Below, piece by piece: positions 5,488 to 13,325 of a stretch of DNA of 51,271 bases. The notes beneath the pieces are model-generated. The model saw only the letters and a list, made by a program, of their open reading frames with translations. It made no database searches and was not told the origin of the DNA. This stretch comes from a virus, in the IMG/VR virus record IMGVR_UViG_3300028025_003009, positions 1 through 51,271 of that record, one strand, 5' to 3'. The position numbers and the translations under genes are program-made. Each line of letters starts with the position of its first letter. Position 1 is the first letter of the stretch.

Positions 5488-6913
5488 CAGTTAGTATAGT
5501 ATAACTATAATATGCCTGCCAGTCAATAGCATCTTTATGGTCATTTAATAAAGGTTGACCTTTTATATTTAAGCTTGTATTTAATAAAACTGGTACGCCT
5601 GTCTTTAAATAGAATTTGTTTATTGCTCTATAAAGACCAGGATGCTGGTCCCTTGTAACAGTCTGGACTCTTGATGTGCCATCAGCATGCACGACTGAAG
5701 GGATTTTATCTGGTTGTAAACACTTTACAGTGTACTGCATATATGGGCTCTCAAAATCCATATCAAACCATTTATGTGCGTGATCCGCAAGAACAACTGG
5801 TGCGAATGGTCTAAACAACTCTCTTTGTTTAATTAAATTTACTTTGTCTTTAATGTTTGGATCTCTTGGATCTGCAAGTATGCTCCTGTTTCCGAGTGCT
5901 CTTGGACCATATTCAGCCTTTCCTGTTGCTACAGCAACGATGCCGTCCTTTAATATTCCATCAACAATTTCTTGTACTGGATACTTGCCACCCATATCGT
6001 ATCCCAAGTAGGGGCCTTTCCATTCTATATGTTTGCCATACAGCGCTGTTGCAGCTCCCAGTGAGCTCCCAGCATCTCCTGGGTTTGGCATAATCCAAAT
6101 CATGTCAAATATCTTCCATAGAAGTGTATTTGCAGAAGAGTTAAGAGCACATCCGCCCATAAATACTAGATTATTTTTTCCACTGATGGACTTTGCCATA
6201 CGCATAAATTGATTAAGTCTTTGTTCATATACCATTTGAACTGCTGCTGCAATATCAAACCTATCTTGATCTGAAATTGCCATACCCCAGTCATTAATTC
6301 CCTGATGAAAGCTATACTTTTGTTTATCGTATGAAGGGAAATATTCATCAACCTCTTTATAATACCTTTTCCAATCTCCATAGGCAGCCATTCCCATCAT
6401 AATATACTCTTCTTGATTTGGCATTAGGCCGATGAGCTTAGTAAATGCTGAATAGAATAATCCAAAGCTAATAGGATAGTTTTGTTTATACTTGAGCCTA
6501 ATCTTGTCTCCTTCTCCAACCCAAATTGTGGAGGTATTATACTCACCAATTGCATCTAAAACAACTATGCATGCATCATTGAATGAGCTTGTGTAATATC
6601 CTGCAGCGGCATGTGAATAATGGTGGCTAAATGATTTTCTAGGTATCCCATCTAAATTAAATCTGGGCTTCCAGTCCCCAGAACCACCCTTTAAAAATAG
6701 CCTAGAGGCCTTTAGAAGGGGTTTCTCGTAGTAAGCTATGTGATCAGGTCTGCCATACTGCAAAGCGTCACTAACTAAACTATCGTTTATATACCAATCA
6801 TTTTTTTGCTTGCTGTACCTTTCAGAATGTCCAGCAAACAATATCTCTCCGTCTTTAATTAAAGATACTGAGGCATCGTGAGATGTTTCATTAACTCCCA
6901 ATATTATAGTCAT
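5465..6913 (-). CDS. NodU/CmcH-family carbamoyltransferase
   Basis: The 482-residue protein has the two-domain plan of O-carbamoyltransferases such as TobZ, NodU and CmcH. The N-terminal part has a Kae1/YrdC-associated ASKHA-type fold with HDASVSLIKDGEI at 12-24, the metal-binding SHHYSHAAAGYY at about 96-107, and GGCALNSSAN near the middle. The C-terminal part has RELFRPFAPVVL and LNTSLNIKGQPL. It transfers a carbamoyl group from carbamoyl phosphate via carbamoyl-adenylate to a hydroxyl group. The C-terminus is slightly short for the family. The acceptor may be a sugar or a hydroxymethylated base. Its 5' end overlaps the SGNH-like gene by 23 bases and its 3' end overlaps tRNA-Met. Confidence 0.9.
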   Translation of the reverse strand: MTIILGVNETSHDASVSLIKDGEILFAGHSERYSKQKNDWYINDSLVSDALQYGRPDHIAYYEKPLLKASRLFLKGGSGDWKPRFNLDGIPRKSFSHHYSHAAAGYYTSSFNDACIVVLDAIGEYNTSTIWVGEGDKIRLKYKQNYPISFGLFYSAFTKLIGLMPNQEEYIMMGMAAYGDWKRYYKEVDEYFPSYDKQKYSFHQGINDWGMAISDQDRFDIAAAVQMVYEQRLNQFMRMAKSISGKNNLVFMGGCALNSSANTLLWKIFDMIWIMPNPGDAGSSLGAATALYGKHIEWKGPYLGYDMGGKYPVQEIVDGILKDGIVAVATGKAEYGPRALGNRSILADPRDPNIKDKVNLIKQRELFRPFAPVVLADHAHKWFDMDFESPYMQYTVKCLQPDKIPSVVHADGTSRVQTVTRDQHPGLYRAINKFYLKTGVPVLLNTSLNIKGQPLLNDHKDAIDWQAYYSYTILTGASSLVG

Positions 6914-7871
6914 TAATTTCCTTTACAAAAAATTCTGCCCAGTGTATATGTTTATGCACTCCAGAGTGCCCATTTAAAGTTGCTGTCCTTGATATCTTAA
7001 CATCTAAAGATATATCAAATCCAAGTCTGTGCTCTTCACGATATTCTTCATGACATAAAAATTCTGTGGTGCACTCAGTACCTTTCCTGTGAAATCTATT
7101 ACAAAGTACATCTTTTCCAAGATCTTCGACTCTTTGATGCCATTCAGTCTCATTAAAATTGAAATAGTTTCTAAAATAACCCTTGTCTTTATTGTTGTTA
7201 AGCCATATATTTTGTCCAGTTAACCATGTTGTCCATATTAATTTAATATTGTTTGTATTGCAATAGGCCTCAAGCATTTTGATGTACTGTATTGAAAGCA
7301 TAAGACCCATTTCCAGAGGCATTATCTCTTCTGCAACAACTGGTGTTTTTAAATATTTTGGCCTTCCCTCATATGTTGGTTGTGGACACACCCCATATGT
7401 TATAACTTCTTCATCTTGATCTAAGGTAGGTACGGGGCCATTAATTCTATATTCTTTTTGTGGCCTCATTTGATAAGACCTAGATGCAATTTCCATTCTT
7501 ATAAAATCTGGAAATAAGCACAGAACAATCTTTGGATTTCCAAATTTTTTTACGTACTCAAAAAAACAATTTATTTCAAAAGGAACACCTTTACCGCTTG
7601 ACCCAAGATTATGCAAAGTCATATTGGTTTTTTTAGAAACAAAATCAGACCAGCTAGATCCTGGTGGGACACCTTCACCGTATGTGTAAGAGCATCCCAG
7701 TGCTACTATTTCTGCAGCCTCAGTAAATTCTGGTCCTGCAAAACCAAGAGAGTTTGAGTATACTCCTTTTCTAGCCCCTTTTAGTCCTCCAACTAGTCCT
7801 TGAGTAGCATACTTCCAGTTAGACGTTTCATGAGCTGGGTGGTATATTGAGGTGTTCATTTCTTTTGCCAT
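6891..7871 (-). CDS. SGNH-hydrolase-like protein, paralogue A
   Basis: The 326-residue product shares a layout and many motifs with the protein encoded just upstream: VALGCSYTYGEGVPPGSSW (block I with GCS instead of GDS, Ser likely nucleophile), HNLGSSGKG, FGNPKIVLCLFPDFIRMEI, and a C-terminal HKHIHWAEFF supplying a catalytic-type His. It is probably an esterase or acyl/acetyl transferase or hydrolase. The ATG at 7871 follows AAGGAGAT with eight-base spacing; an ATG four codons later overlaps the previous stop as ATGA. The next gene is the carbamoyltransferase, suggesting that both modify the same molecule. Confidence 0.6.
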   Translation of the reverse strand: MAKEMNTSIYHPAHETSNWKYATQGLVGGLKGARKGVYSNSLGFAGPEFTEAAEIVALGCSYTYGEGVPPGSSWSDFVSKKTNMTLHNLGSSGKGVPFEINCFFEYVKKFGNPKIVLCLFPDFIRMEIASRSYQMRPQKEYRINGPVPTLDQDEEVITYGVCPQPTYEGRPKYLKTPVVAEEIMPLEMGLMLSIQYIKMLEAYCNTNNIKLIWTTWLTGQNIWLNNNKDKGYFRNYFNFNETEWHQRVEDLGKDVLCNRFHRKGTECTTEFLCHEEYREEHRLGFDISLDVKISRTATLNGHSGVHKHIHWAEFFVKEINDYNIGS

Positions 7872-8719
7872 GACAAGATCTCCTTTTTAAAATCTTCAGC
7901 TATGTGGATATTTCTGTGTAATCCAAAATGTGGTGTAGGTGCAGTATTTGCATCTTTAGAGTAATAAAAATTTTTAAGCTCTGACTGATCAAGGTGACAA
8001 TCTTTTTTATAAACCTCTTTCATTCCATTATCTTTATCAAAATGCCAATCATTCATTCCTAGGCTAATGTAGTTTTTAAACTCGGTGAGTTCTATATTTT
8101 GATCTAGCCAATGTGATTCCGAATCTGACCATGTCCCCCAAAACAATTTAATGTTATTTGTATTACAGTACATCTCAAGCATTTTAATATACTGTACAGA
8201 TATATCAAAAGACAGTTCAGACGGGATGGTGTCTTCAGCAATAAAAATACCTTTACCTGTATTAAATTTATTTTTTTGATTCCATATCCCGTATCTTATT
8301 ATTTTGTCATCTTTGAGATCGTGCTTTGGAAAGTGGTTATATCTTGGGTACATATGAGATGTCTTTGAAGACACCTCTATTCTTGTAAATTCTGGAAATA
8401 GGCAGACCAATACTTTTGGATTGCCAAACTTGTTTGCATAAGAAAAGAATTTATTTATGTTCCACATTACAGATTTTCCACACCCAGCAAGATTATGTAC
8501 TGACATATCTAAATCTTTTGCCAGCAAATCTGGCCAAGCATCACCAGGTTCAACCCCTAAACCAAATGTCATTGAGCATCCAAGAGAAACAATATCAGCA
8601 CATGAATTAATTTCTCCTGTCCTGTAACCATACTTGTTGCACTCCTCAGACCAATCAGATATTTGTGATTCTATTGGGTAAGATGATTCATACCAAAGGT
8701 CATCTGAATTTAATTTCAT
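7856..8719 (-). CDS. SGNH-hydrolase-like protein, paralogue B
   Basis: A 287-residue relative of the next gene. Shared blocks include VSLGCSMTFGLGVEPGDAW, HNLAGCGKS, FGNPKVLVCLFPEFTRIEV, EMYCNTNNIKLFWGTWS, and the C-terminal LHRNIHIAEDFKKE with the catalytic-type His. The pair looks like a tandem duplication followed by divergence, as the order of motifs is the same throughout. The start overlaps the stop of a 28-residue ORF as TAATG. The pair ends in the carbamoyltransferase, with overlaps of 16 and 23 bases, forming one unit. No signal peptide is seen. The substrate is unknown. Confidence 0.6.
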   Translation of the reverse strand: MKLNSDDLWYESSYPIESQISDWSEECNKYGYRTGEINSCADIVSLGCSMTFGLGVEPGDAWPDLLAKDLDMSVHNLAGCGKSVMWNINKFFSYANKFGNPKVLVCLFPEFTRIEVSSKTSHMYPRYNHFPKHDLKDDKIIRYGIWNQKNKFNTGKGIFIAEDTIPSELSFDISVQYIKMLEMYCNTNNIKLFWGTWSDSESHWLDQNIELTEFKNYISLGMNDWHFDKDNGMKEVYKKDCHLDQSELKNFYYSKDANTAPTPHFGLHRNIHIAEDFKKEILSWQKK

Positions 8720-8805
8720 TAGTATATAAACCTATCCTTTTTTCTATTTTTTCTTTTTTTAAAAAATCTAAAAGGTTTTAGCAGATAGTATTTTATTTTT
8801 ATCAT
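8719..8805 (-). CDS. Basic micro-protein (28 aa)
   Basis: A 28-codon frame that starts with ATG overlapping the previous stop (ATGA at 8805-8802) and ends with TAA overlapping the next start (TAATG at 8721-8717). This is exactly the coupling seen between real genes here. The product is very basic and aromatic, with a KPFRFFKKRKNRKKDR core. It may bind nucleic acid or the membrane, or simply carry ribosomes from gene to gene. I do not recognise it. Confidence 0.5.
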   Translation of the reverse strand: MIKIKYYLLKPFRFFKKRKNRKKDRFIY

Positions 8806-9032
8806 TGCTTCAGGCTTCCCTCTACTAGTTCCTGTACGTACTCGGAAAAATGTTTTCTAATAGACCCCATTGGTCTTGATCCATATGAATCCCATATTCT
8901 TTTATACTCTAATACATTTGCAAATGTTGTTGGGCATACCACTATTCCATTGTACTCTCTTAATACAGTTGGAAGTGGCACATGCTTGCTACAGCACTTG
9001 CAATCTTTTGCTCTATCCTGATATTCGCTCAT
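8802..9032 (-). CDS. Small Cys/His-containing hypothetical protein
   Basis: A 76-residue protein with CKCCSKH at 11-17 and VVCPTTF about 17 residues later, a possible metal site. The rest is helical (EYKRIWDSYG...KHFSEYVQEL). I do not recognise a family. The ATG overlaps the TerL stop as ATGA, and its stop overlaps the 28-residue ORF as ATGA. Its position directly after terminase suggests a packaging-related or simply conserved accessory role; this is inference only. Confidence 0.6.
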   Translation of the reverse strand: MSEYQDRAKDCKCCSKHVPLPTVLREYNGIVVCPTTFANVLEYKRIWDSYGSRPMGSIRKHFSEYVQELVEGSLKQ

Positions 9033-10831
9033 ATTATCTGCATCCTGTCCATTGCTTCTCTTAAATCTTCAGGCATTCTTGGTGCCCTAATCATATTATA
9101 AGATGTCGTATCTGGGTCATCTTTGGCCCCAAAATCATTGTCGTAATTCATAGATTCGTATGTATGAATATTAATTTCTTGATTACCGTCAAACCTGGTT
9201 CTGCTGATAGAATTAAATATAGCGCCACAAGTAGCGTCTGCCAAGTCTTTAGAGCCTTTTCTAGGGTGGTCAACCTTATCTCTCATAATTCTGAGCTGGC
9301 ACAGCTCGTCTATAAGTAGCGGTATGTGGGGGCCAATTAATCTTTCTTCAGCAACAACCATTGCCATATCGTCATAATGTTTTTTTGCAACCGACAAAAT
9401 CTCTGTGTTAATTCCGTATTGCTTTAGTTGCTGCATCATATCGTGGGAGTTCCATCTATCAAATGTGCATATCGCAATATTAAATCCTCTTGTTTTAAGG
9501 GAAAGAATATAGTCTTTAACTTCTGTGAAGTCTACGGATTTATCTGGTGTTGGGGTCCAATATCTAACTGCATCAACCTCTACAATTGGAGCGGGCTGTG
9601 AGTAGGTGTCTGTGACTTTTACGTTAACCCACTTATTAATATGAGCCATTGTTACTGCACAATGGTCATGCTTTTGAGCTAAGTCTACGTGTATGTAGTA
9701 TTTCTTATCTGGGTCTGGAAGGAACCACTCCTCTAGTCTTCCAAAATTGTCTACAGCTATCTGACCAACATTGAAAGCTTTCTCTACCTTTTCTCTTGAC
9801 TTAAAGAATGCGTCAACTGCGTCTGGTGGCATGCAAGCAAATCTAGATAGGGCATCTGTTGGGTTTGTATAAAATGCAGTTTTAAAATCATCAATTTTTC
9901 TTACTGGGTTTATTTCCCATGTTGGCCTTTTTATTGCATAAACTTTTGGAATCTTATAAGATATTATATGATCTTCTTCCCATTGTATTTCAAACTCATT
10001 GCCCTCTGTTCCGTCTGGGAGTTCTTCATACATCTTAAATTTATGGTCTCTAATTACTGTTTCTTTTTCTCCAATGACAGCATCATATCTTTGCTGAATA
10101 TAGTCGTTCTTAAATCTTGGAAAAGAAAGCAATATGACTTTACCAAAGTCTGGGAATCTTGAGTCTACGGATGCCCTATACATGTCGTACACTGCGCTAC
10201 CTGTTTTTGCCTGATCGTGGCCAGTTGTATTTTCAATTGCAAAACCAGAAATCTCATCTAGGATTACAACAAGAACGTTATAACCTTCCCATGCTTCTCT
10301 TTCTGAGTGACCTGAGTGTACTGTGATTGCTTTTTGAAACTGTATCTCGGATGCTTTGGCGTAGTACTTTCCTATAAACCAAGGAGATTTATCTATTCTG
10401 CTTCTAAATCCTTTAAAGAAAACATTGCTTGCCTGCTGGGAGTTGATTGCAATATTAATGATATCAATTGAATCGCCAGGTGGCTTTCCATAATATGTTG
10501 CTGGGTCTTTTAGGCACAATAGCAAATATACTATATACGCAACTGCAATTGTTGAACAGTAGTCTTTGCCAGACCCTTTTCCTAGCTGCGCTACAACTTC
10601 ATTTGCCGTTTGCTTAAATCTAATTGATCCTTCTTCTTCACCAAATAATTTTTTTAATGTTGACTCTTTATATATCTGCGAGCTTTTTTCTATGAGTGTG
10701 TACTGATAATCTGATAATGGTGGAAGCCCAAGGTAATTTGGGTCATTGACAAATGTTCTTAGGTCTACTGGCTTTTCTTCAAACTCTTCTCCATCTAATA
10801 TATCAATTAGGTCTGAAAAATCAAACGACAT
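9029..10831 (-). CDS. terL: Terminase large subunit (packaging ATPase and nuclease)
   Basis: The 600-residue protein has both terminase modules. The ATPase has a P-loop-like QLGKGSGKDY at 82-91 (ending GKD rather than GKS/T) and Walker B LVVILDEIS with D192 and E193. The RNase-H-fold nuclease begins with YYIHVDLAQKHDH (D383) and continues with CTFDRW and a KDLADA segment carrying later acidic residues. It pumps DNA into the procapsid and cuts it. Terminase normally lies with portal and capsid genes; here a 2OG oxygenase and the TerS-like gene precede it and accessory genes follow, far from the late block. Its stop overlaps the next start (ATGA). Confidence 0.9.
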   Translation of the reverse strand: MSFDFSDLIDILDGEEFEEKPVDLRTFVNDPNYLGLPPLSDYQYTLIEKSSQIYKESTLKKLFGEEEGSIRFKQTANEVVAQLGKGSGKDYCSTIAVAYIVYLLLCLKDPATYYGKPPGDSIDIINIAINSQQASNVFFKGFRSRIDKSPWFIGKYYAKASEIQFQKAITVHSGHSEREAWEGYNVLVVILDEISGFAIENTTGHDQAKTGSAVYDMYRASVDSRFPDFGKVILLSFPRFKNDYIQQRYDAVIGEKETVIRDHKFKMYEELPDGTEGNEFEIQWEEDHIISYKIPKVYAIKRPTWEINPVRKIDDFKTAFYTNPTDALSRFACMPPDAVDAFFKSREKVEKAFNVGQIAVDNFGRLEEWFLPDPDKKYYIHVDLAQKHDHCAVTMAHINKWVNVKVTDTYSQPAPIVEVDAVRYWTPTPDKSVDFTEVKDYILSLKTRGFNIAICTFDRWNSHDMMQQLKQYGINTEILSVAKKHYDDMAMVVAEERLIGPHIPLLIDELCQLRIMRDKVDHPRKGSKDLADATCGAIFNSISRTRFDGNQEINIHTYESMNYDNDFGAKDDPDTTSYNMIRAPRMPEDLREAMDRMQII

Positions 10832-10834
10832 CTG

Positions 10835-11461
10835 CTACCCCCTAAGATTTTCTAGTGGCGTCTTTCTAAAGCTATGTCCTTTAGGAACCTTAACAAATTT
10901 AAAAAAATGTCCTACAGAAAAATATCTGACATCGCTTAGTATTTCTTTAACTCCATGTTTACATTTTTCTTCTGCGCTATGAACGACTAGATCGCCTTTA
11001 GATGGTTTGTACTCTAAATTATTTTGTTCTGGGTAGAAAACTTCTCCGCCATCAAAATCATTAAAATAAATTATTGTTCCGTGTGTTATCAGATCTGCTA
11101 GATCAAAATCTTCTCCTTCGACATACTTTTCCGATGCCTCAACAACATCTTGAAATTGATATATGTCTGCGTGTGGCCTTCTGGATGCACCTTTTAAAAG
11201 CTTTGACGCTCTTCCTCCAGGGGTAGCATAGTATCCTTCATCCATTAAGGCGCCTATTCTTTTTTTAACGGCCCTTATTGATTCGGTTTGTTTATTACTA
11301 GCAAAATAATCTTTTGCTGTTGCCAAAAAAGGTGCCTCCCAAGAATCTTCTGACAGGCTAAGTATATCTTTCATTATTGATTCGCACTCTTCGTCCGACA
11401 TAAAATTTTTATATACAAATATGTTTTCGCCTATCTCCGTAAAACCATCTTTATTGAACAT
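10835..11461 (-). CDS. 2OG-Fe(II) oxygenase, prolyl-hydroxylase type
   Basis: The 208-residue protein has the complete iron and cosubstrate set: H97-x-D99 in RRPHADIYQF, distal H169 in KCKHGVKEI, and R179 for 2-oxoglutarate in SDVRYFSV ten residues later. Strands IIYFNDFDGGEVFYP and KPSKGDLVVHS fit the double-stranded beta-helix of P4Hc proteins. It would hydroxylate a protein, base or small molecule using oxygen and 2-oxoglutarate. It lies between the TerS-like and TerL genes, overlapping the former by 11 bases. A second, longer oxygenase is at 15541. The substrate is unknown. Confidence 0.85.
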   Translation of the reverse strand: MFNKDGFTEIGENIFVYKNFMSDEECESIMKDILSLSEDSWEAPFLATAKDYFASNKQTESIRAVKKRIGALMDEGYYATPGGRASKLLKGASRRPHADIYQFQDVVEASEKYVEGEDFDLADLITHGTIIYFNDFDGGEVFYPEQNNLEYKPSKGDLVVHSAEEKCKHGVKEILSDVRYFSVGHFFKFVKVPKGHSFRKTPLENLRG

Positions 11462-11999
11462 TGGTTATAACCTCTACCTCATCTACATTAATTGATTCGA
11501 CAACACCAGTTATTTGAGATAAGCGTTTTGCTACATCCATCTTACACTTAGGGCACCCAGCAGTAACTTCCTTAAGAATTCCAACCAAAAGCTCCTGCTT
11601 TCTTTCTGTTTCTGCAATTTGGGATGCAATTTGTGAATTCTCTAAAACTCCAACAGACTGAAGCATCGCTATTCTTTTTGTCTCTATATCTGCAATTAGC
11701 TTAAGAGATGCTGCTTTTATATTTAACTGACCCTGGGTATCTGCGTCCTCTACTGTCTTCCAGGCTTCTTTAATTAACATTGCATAGTGCTGGTCTGCGC
11801 CAGAGATTGCTTCTCTTGCCCTATCACGCATATTCATATCATTATGGACCACAGACTTCCATTCGTCTACATATTCCAAAACTTCTTTTCTAGAGAATCC
11901 TGTTAGTGTAGCTATCTGGGTTGCTGAATTTCCTTTTAAAAGTTCTTCTACAACCTTATTCATGCGATCAAAATGCACTGCTGGCTCTAATTCTGTCAT
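11451..11999 (-). CDS. Probable terminase small subunit
   Basis: The 182-residue protein begins with a helix-turn-helix (about 12-48: ELLKGNSATQIATLTGFSR KEVLEY). A long helical, coiled-coil-like middle follows, then a CPKCKMD motif and an acidic tail. A HTH followed by an oligomerising coiled coil is typical of small terminase subunits, and the gene lies two genes before terL. Sequence alone does not prove it; a transcription regulator is the alternative. The ATG has no ribosome site but lies seven bases after TATAAT, so it may be leaderless and the first gene of a packaging/accessory operon. Confidence 0.55.
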   Translation of the reverse strand: MTELEPAVHFDRMNKVVEELLKGNSATQIATLTGFSRKEVLEYVDEWKSVVHNDMNMRDRAREAISGADQHYAMLIKEAWKTVEDADTQGQLNIKAASLKLIADIETKRIAMLQSVGVLENSQIASQIAETERKQELLVGILKEVTAGCPKCKMDVAKRLSQITGVVESINVDEVEVITNVQ

Positions 12000-12006
12000 A
12001 ATATAA

Positions 12007-12036
12007 ATTATACCATGTTTTAGTTGACTAAGACTT
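12007..12036 (-). promoter_or_regulatory. Extended -10 promoter for the terminase region
   Basis: TATAAT (12012-12007) preceded by TGG on the minus strand, with the ATG at 11999 seven bases after the box, so the mRNA would be leaderless. AGTCTTAGTCAA lies 11 bases upstream of the -10, within the end of the preceding gene. The same 12-mer lies 8 bases upstream of the hsp20 -10. Confidence 0.6.
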
Positions 12037-12354
12037 ATTGGCTATTTTAAGAAGAATTAAATATCCAATTAAATCATCAATATCGTTATCTCCTGGGAAG
12101 GCTTTGTCGTTTTGAATTCTATTTAGTTTGTCGTCAATACGTACACGGATCTGCTCTTTTGAATCCGCCTTTGAAAATATACGAATGGGATCTAGCGCTG
12201 AGTTTCCATATGATATATTCTTTTTAATTAGCATCTCTGCTGTCTCTAGACACTCTACAATAATTTTATGTCCTGATGGAGCTTCTGTTGCAATTAGCTG
12301 AAGGTCAGTTATCCAAGCCTGATATCCGCCGTCTTTATTTGGGTAACCTGTCAT
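12028..12354 (-). CDS. Nmad1/DUF1599-like protein
   Basis: The 108-residue protein has a helical pattern with MLIKKNISYGNSALDP, IRVRIDDKLNRI and DDIDDLIGYLILLK-type blocks. They resemble DUF1599, also named nucleotide-modification-associated domain 1, which is common in phages and thought to act on nucleotides. I recognise it from motif layout only. The ATG at 12354 overlaps the stop of the 48-residue HTH gene as ATGA, which is why it was preferred to a longer frame reaching 12417. Some annotations call such proteins nucleotide kinases, but no P-loop is present here. Confidence 0.55.
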   Translation of the reverse strand: MTGYPNKDGGYQAWITDLQLIATEAPSGHKIIVECLETAEMLIKKNISYGNSALDPIRIFSKADSKEQIRVRIDDKLNRIQNDKAFPGDNDIDDLIGYLILLKIANKS

Positions 12355-12497
12355 TTTTTTCTTAACAATCCAAACTCTTGTAAATATCTCTGTATAGTCA
12401 TAGCAGAGACACCGCACTCTTTACCTATTTCTGTAACTGTTTTCTTTTGTACAACGTATCTTCTGTACAGCCAATCTTTACTTTGATACAGCTTCAT
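12351..12497 (-). CDS. Short helix-turn-helix protein (48 aa)
   Basis: A 48-residue frame with a clear HTH: TVTEIGKECGVSAMTIQRYL at about 21-40, flanked by basic residues (YRRYVVQKK, LLRKK). ATG overlaps the resolvase stop as ATGA, and its TGA overlaps the next ATG as ATGA, so it is embedded in a coupled operon. It probably binds DNA as a regulator or accessory factor to the RuvC-like resolvase. Its small size suggests a dimer or a helper protein. Confidence 0.75.
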   Translation of the reverse strand: MKLYQSKDWLYRRYVVQKKTVTEIGKECGVSAMTIQRYLQEFGLLRKK

Positions 12498-13063
12498 CGT
12501 TTAGTTAGCACCTGATTGCTGTAGTGTGCTATTCCAAAACTATCTGCCACATCAAAATCTGAGATCTCTAATCCATACTTCTTATTAAAATAATCTGCTG
12601 TTCTTTGCTTTCTCATATTGCGTAATTGATTTTTATACCAAGAGTCAGCATAACCTGGGTTTGCCAGCCTTATTGCAGACTTCTCATCTTTTGTAGGATT
12701 CTTGTTGCCAATATAAGATTGCCAAGCTGACGGACTAATTGTAATTACTTTAGCTCCAGTCGACATAAGTTCAGCAATAACAACTCCGTAAACATAAGAC
12801 AATTTTATCACAGCATCTGGGGATCTGACAAGTATCGCTCCTTCTACAACTATGTAATCACTCTTAAGTTCATCTAACATCATTGACATTTTGTTTTTTG
12901 CATCGTAAATTTTTTCGTATATGTCTTCACCAACTAAATTTATCTTACCCCATTTTAAAGGTATATCATTTTCCATTAAACAAAAAGCAATAGAATTGGT
13001 AGATGCATCTATACCGAGAACTCTATAAGCTTTAGTCTTTACAAGGCTAGCTAATTTCATCAA
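12494..13063 (-). CDS. RuvC-like Holliday junction resolvase
   Basis: The 189-residue protein shows an RNase H fold of the RuvC type: VLGIDASTNS with D19, the middle acid E74 in DYIVVEGAIL, and the C-terminal pair in DFDVADSFGIAHY. It would cut branched DNA so that concatemers can be packaged. The length matches bacterial RuvC (about 170-190). The gene lies between a two-zinc-ribbon protein (overlap 16 bases) and the small HTH protein (ATGA). A second ATG directly follows the first, so the start is uncertain by one codon. Confidence 0.8.
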   Translation of the reverse strand: MMKLASLVKTKAYRVLGIDASTNSIAFCLMENDIPLKWGKINLVGEDIYEKIYDAKNKMSMMLDELKSDYIVVEGAILVRSPDAVIKLSYVYGVVIAELMSTGAKVITISPSAWQSYIGNKNPTKDEKSAIRLANPGYADSWYKNQLRNMRKQRTADYFNKKYGLEISDFDVADSFGIAHYSNQVLTKR

Positions 13064-13325
13064 CTATCCCCTGCAACAGATTCTTTAATTTAACATTTGA
13101 TTTTTTAAGACATGATGAGCAAATATCATCTGAGTTGTACCTGCTTAATTGAGACTTACATTTTTTACAAAGCCTTACGGCACCCTTTTTGATAGCCTTC
13201 TTTTCATAGTATTTCTCCATGATTCTTTTGTTTGTAGCAATTCGGCAACACTCATCAGTACAATACTTTTGATTGTGCGTCTTGGCATCAAAATCTTTAG
13301 CGCATTCTGTATTGGCACAAATCAT
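13047..13325 (-). CDS. Double zinc-ribbon hypothetical protein
   Basis: A 92-residue protein with two metal-binding clusters. The first is C3, C8, C22 and C26/C27 (CANTEC...YCTDECC), like the treble-clef start of HNH-type or FCS proteins. The second is CKKC...CSSC at about 53-72. Between them is a basic helix. It probably binds DNA or protein; no nuclease residues are evident. ATG overlaps the Cas4-like stop (ATGA), and it overlaps the RuvC-like gene by 16 bases. Confidence 0.65.
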   Translation of the reverse strand: MICANTECAKDFDAKTHNQKYCTDECCRIATNKRIMEKYYEKKAIKKGAVRLCKKCKSQLSRYNSDDICSSCLKKSNVKLKNLLQGIVDEIS

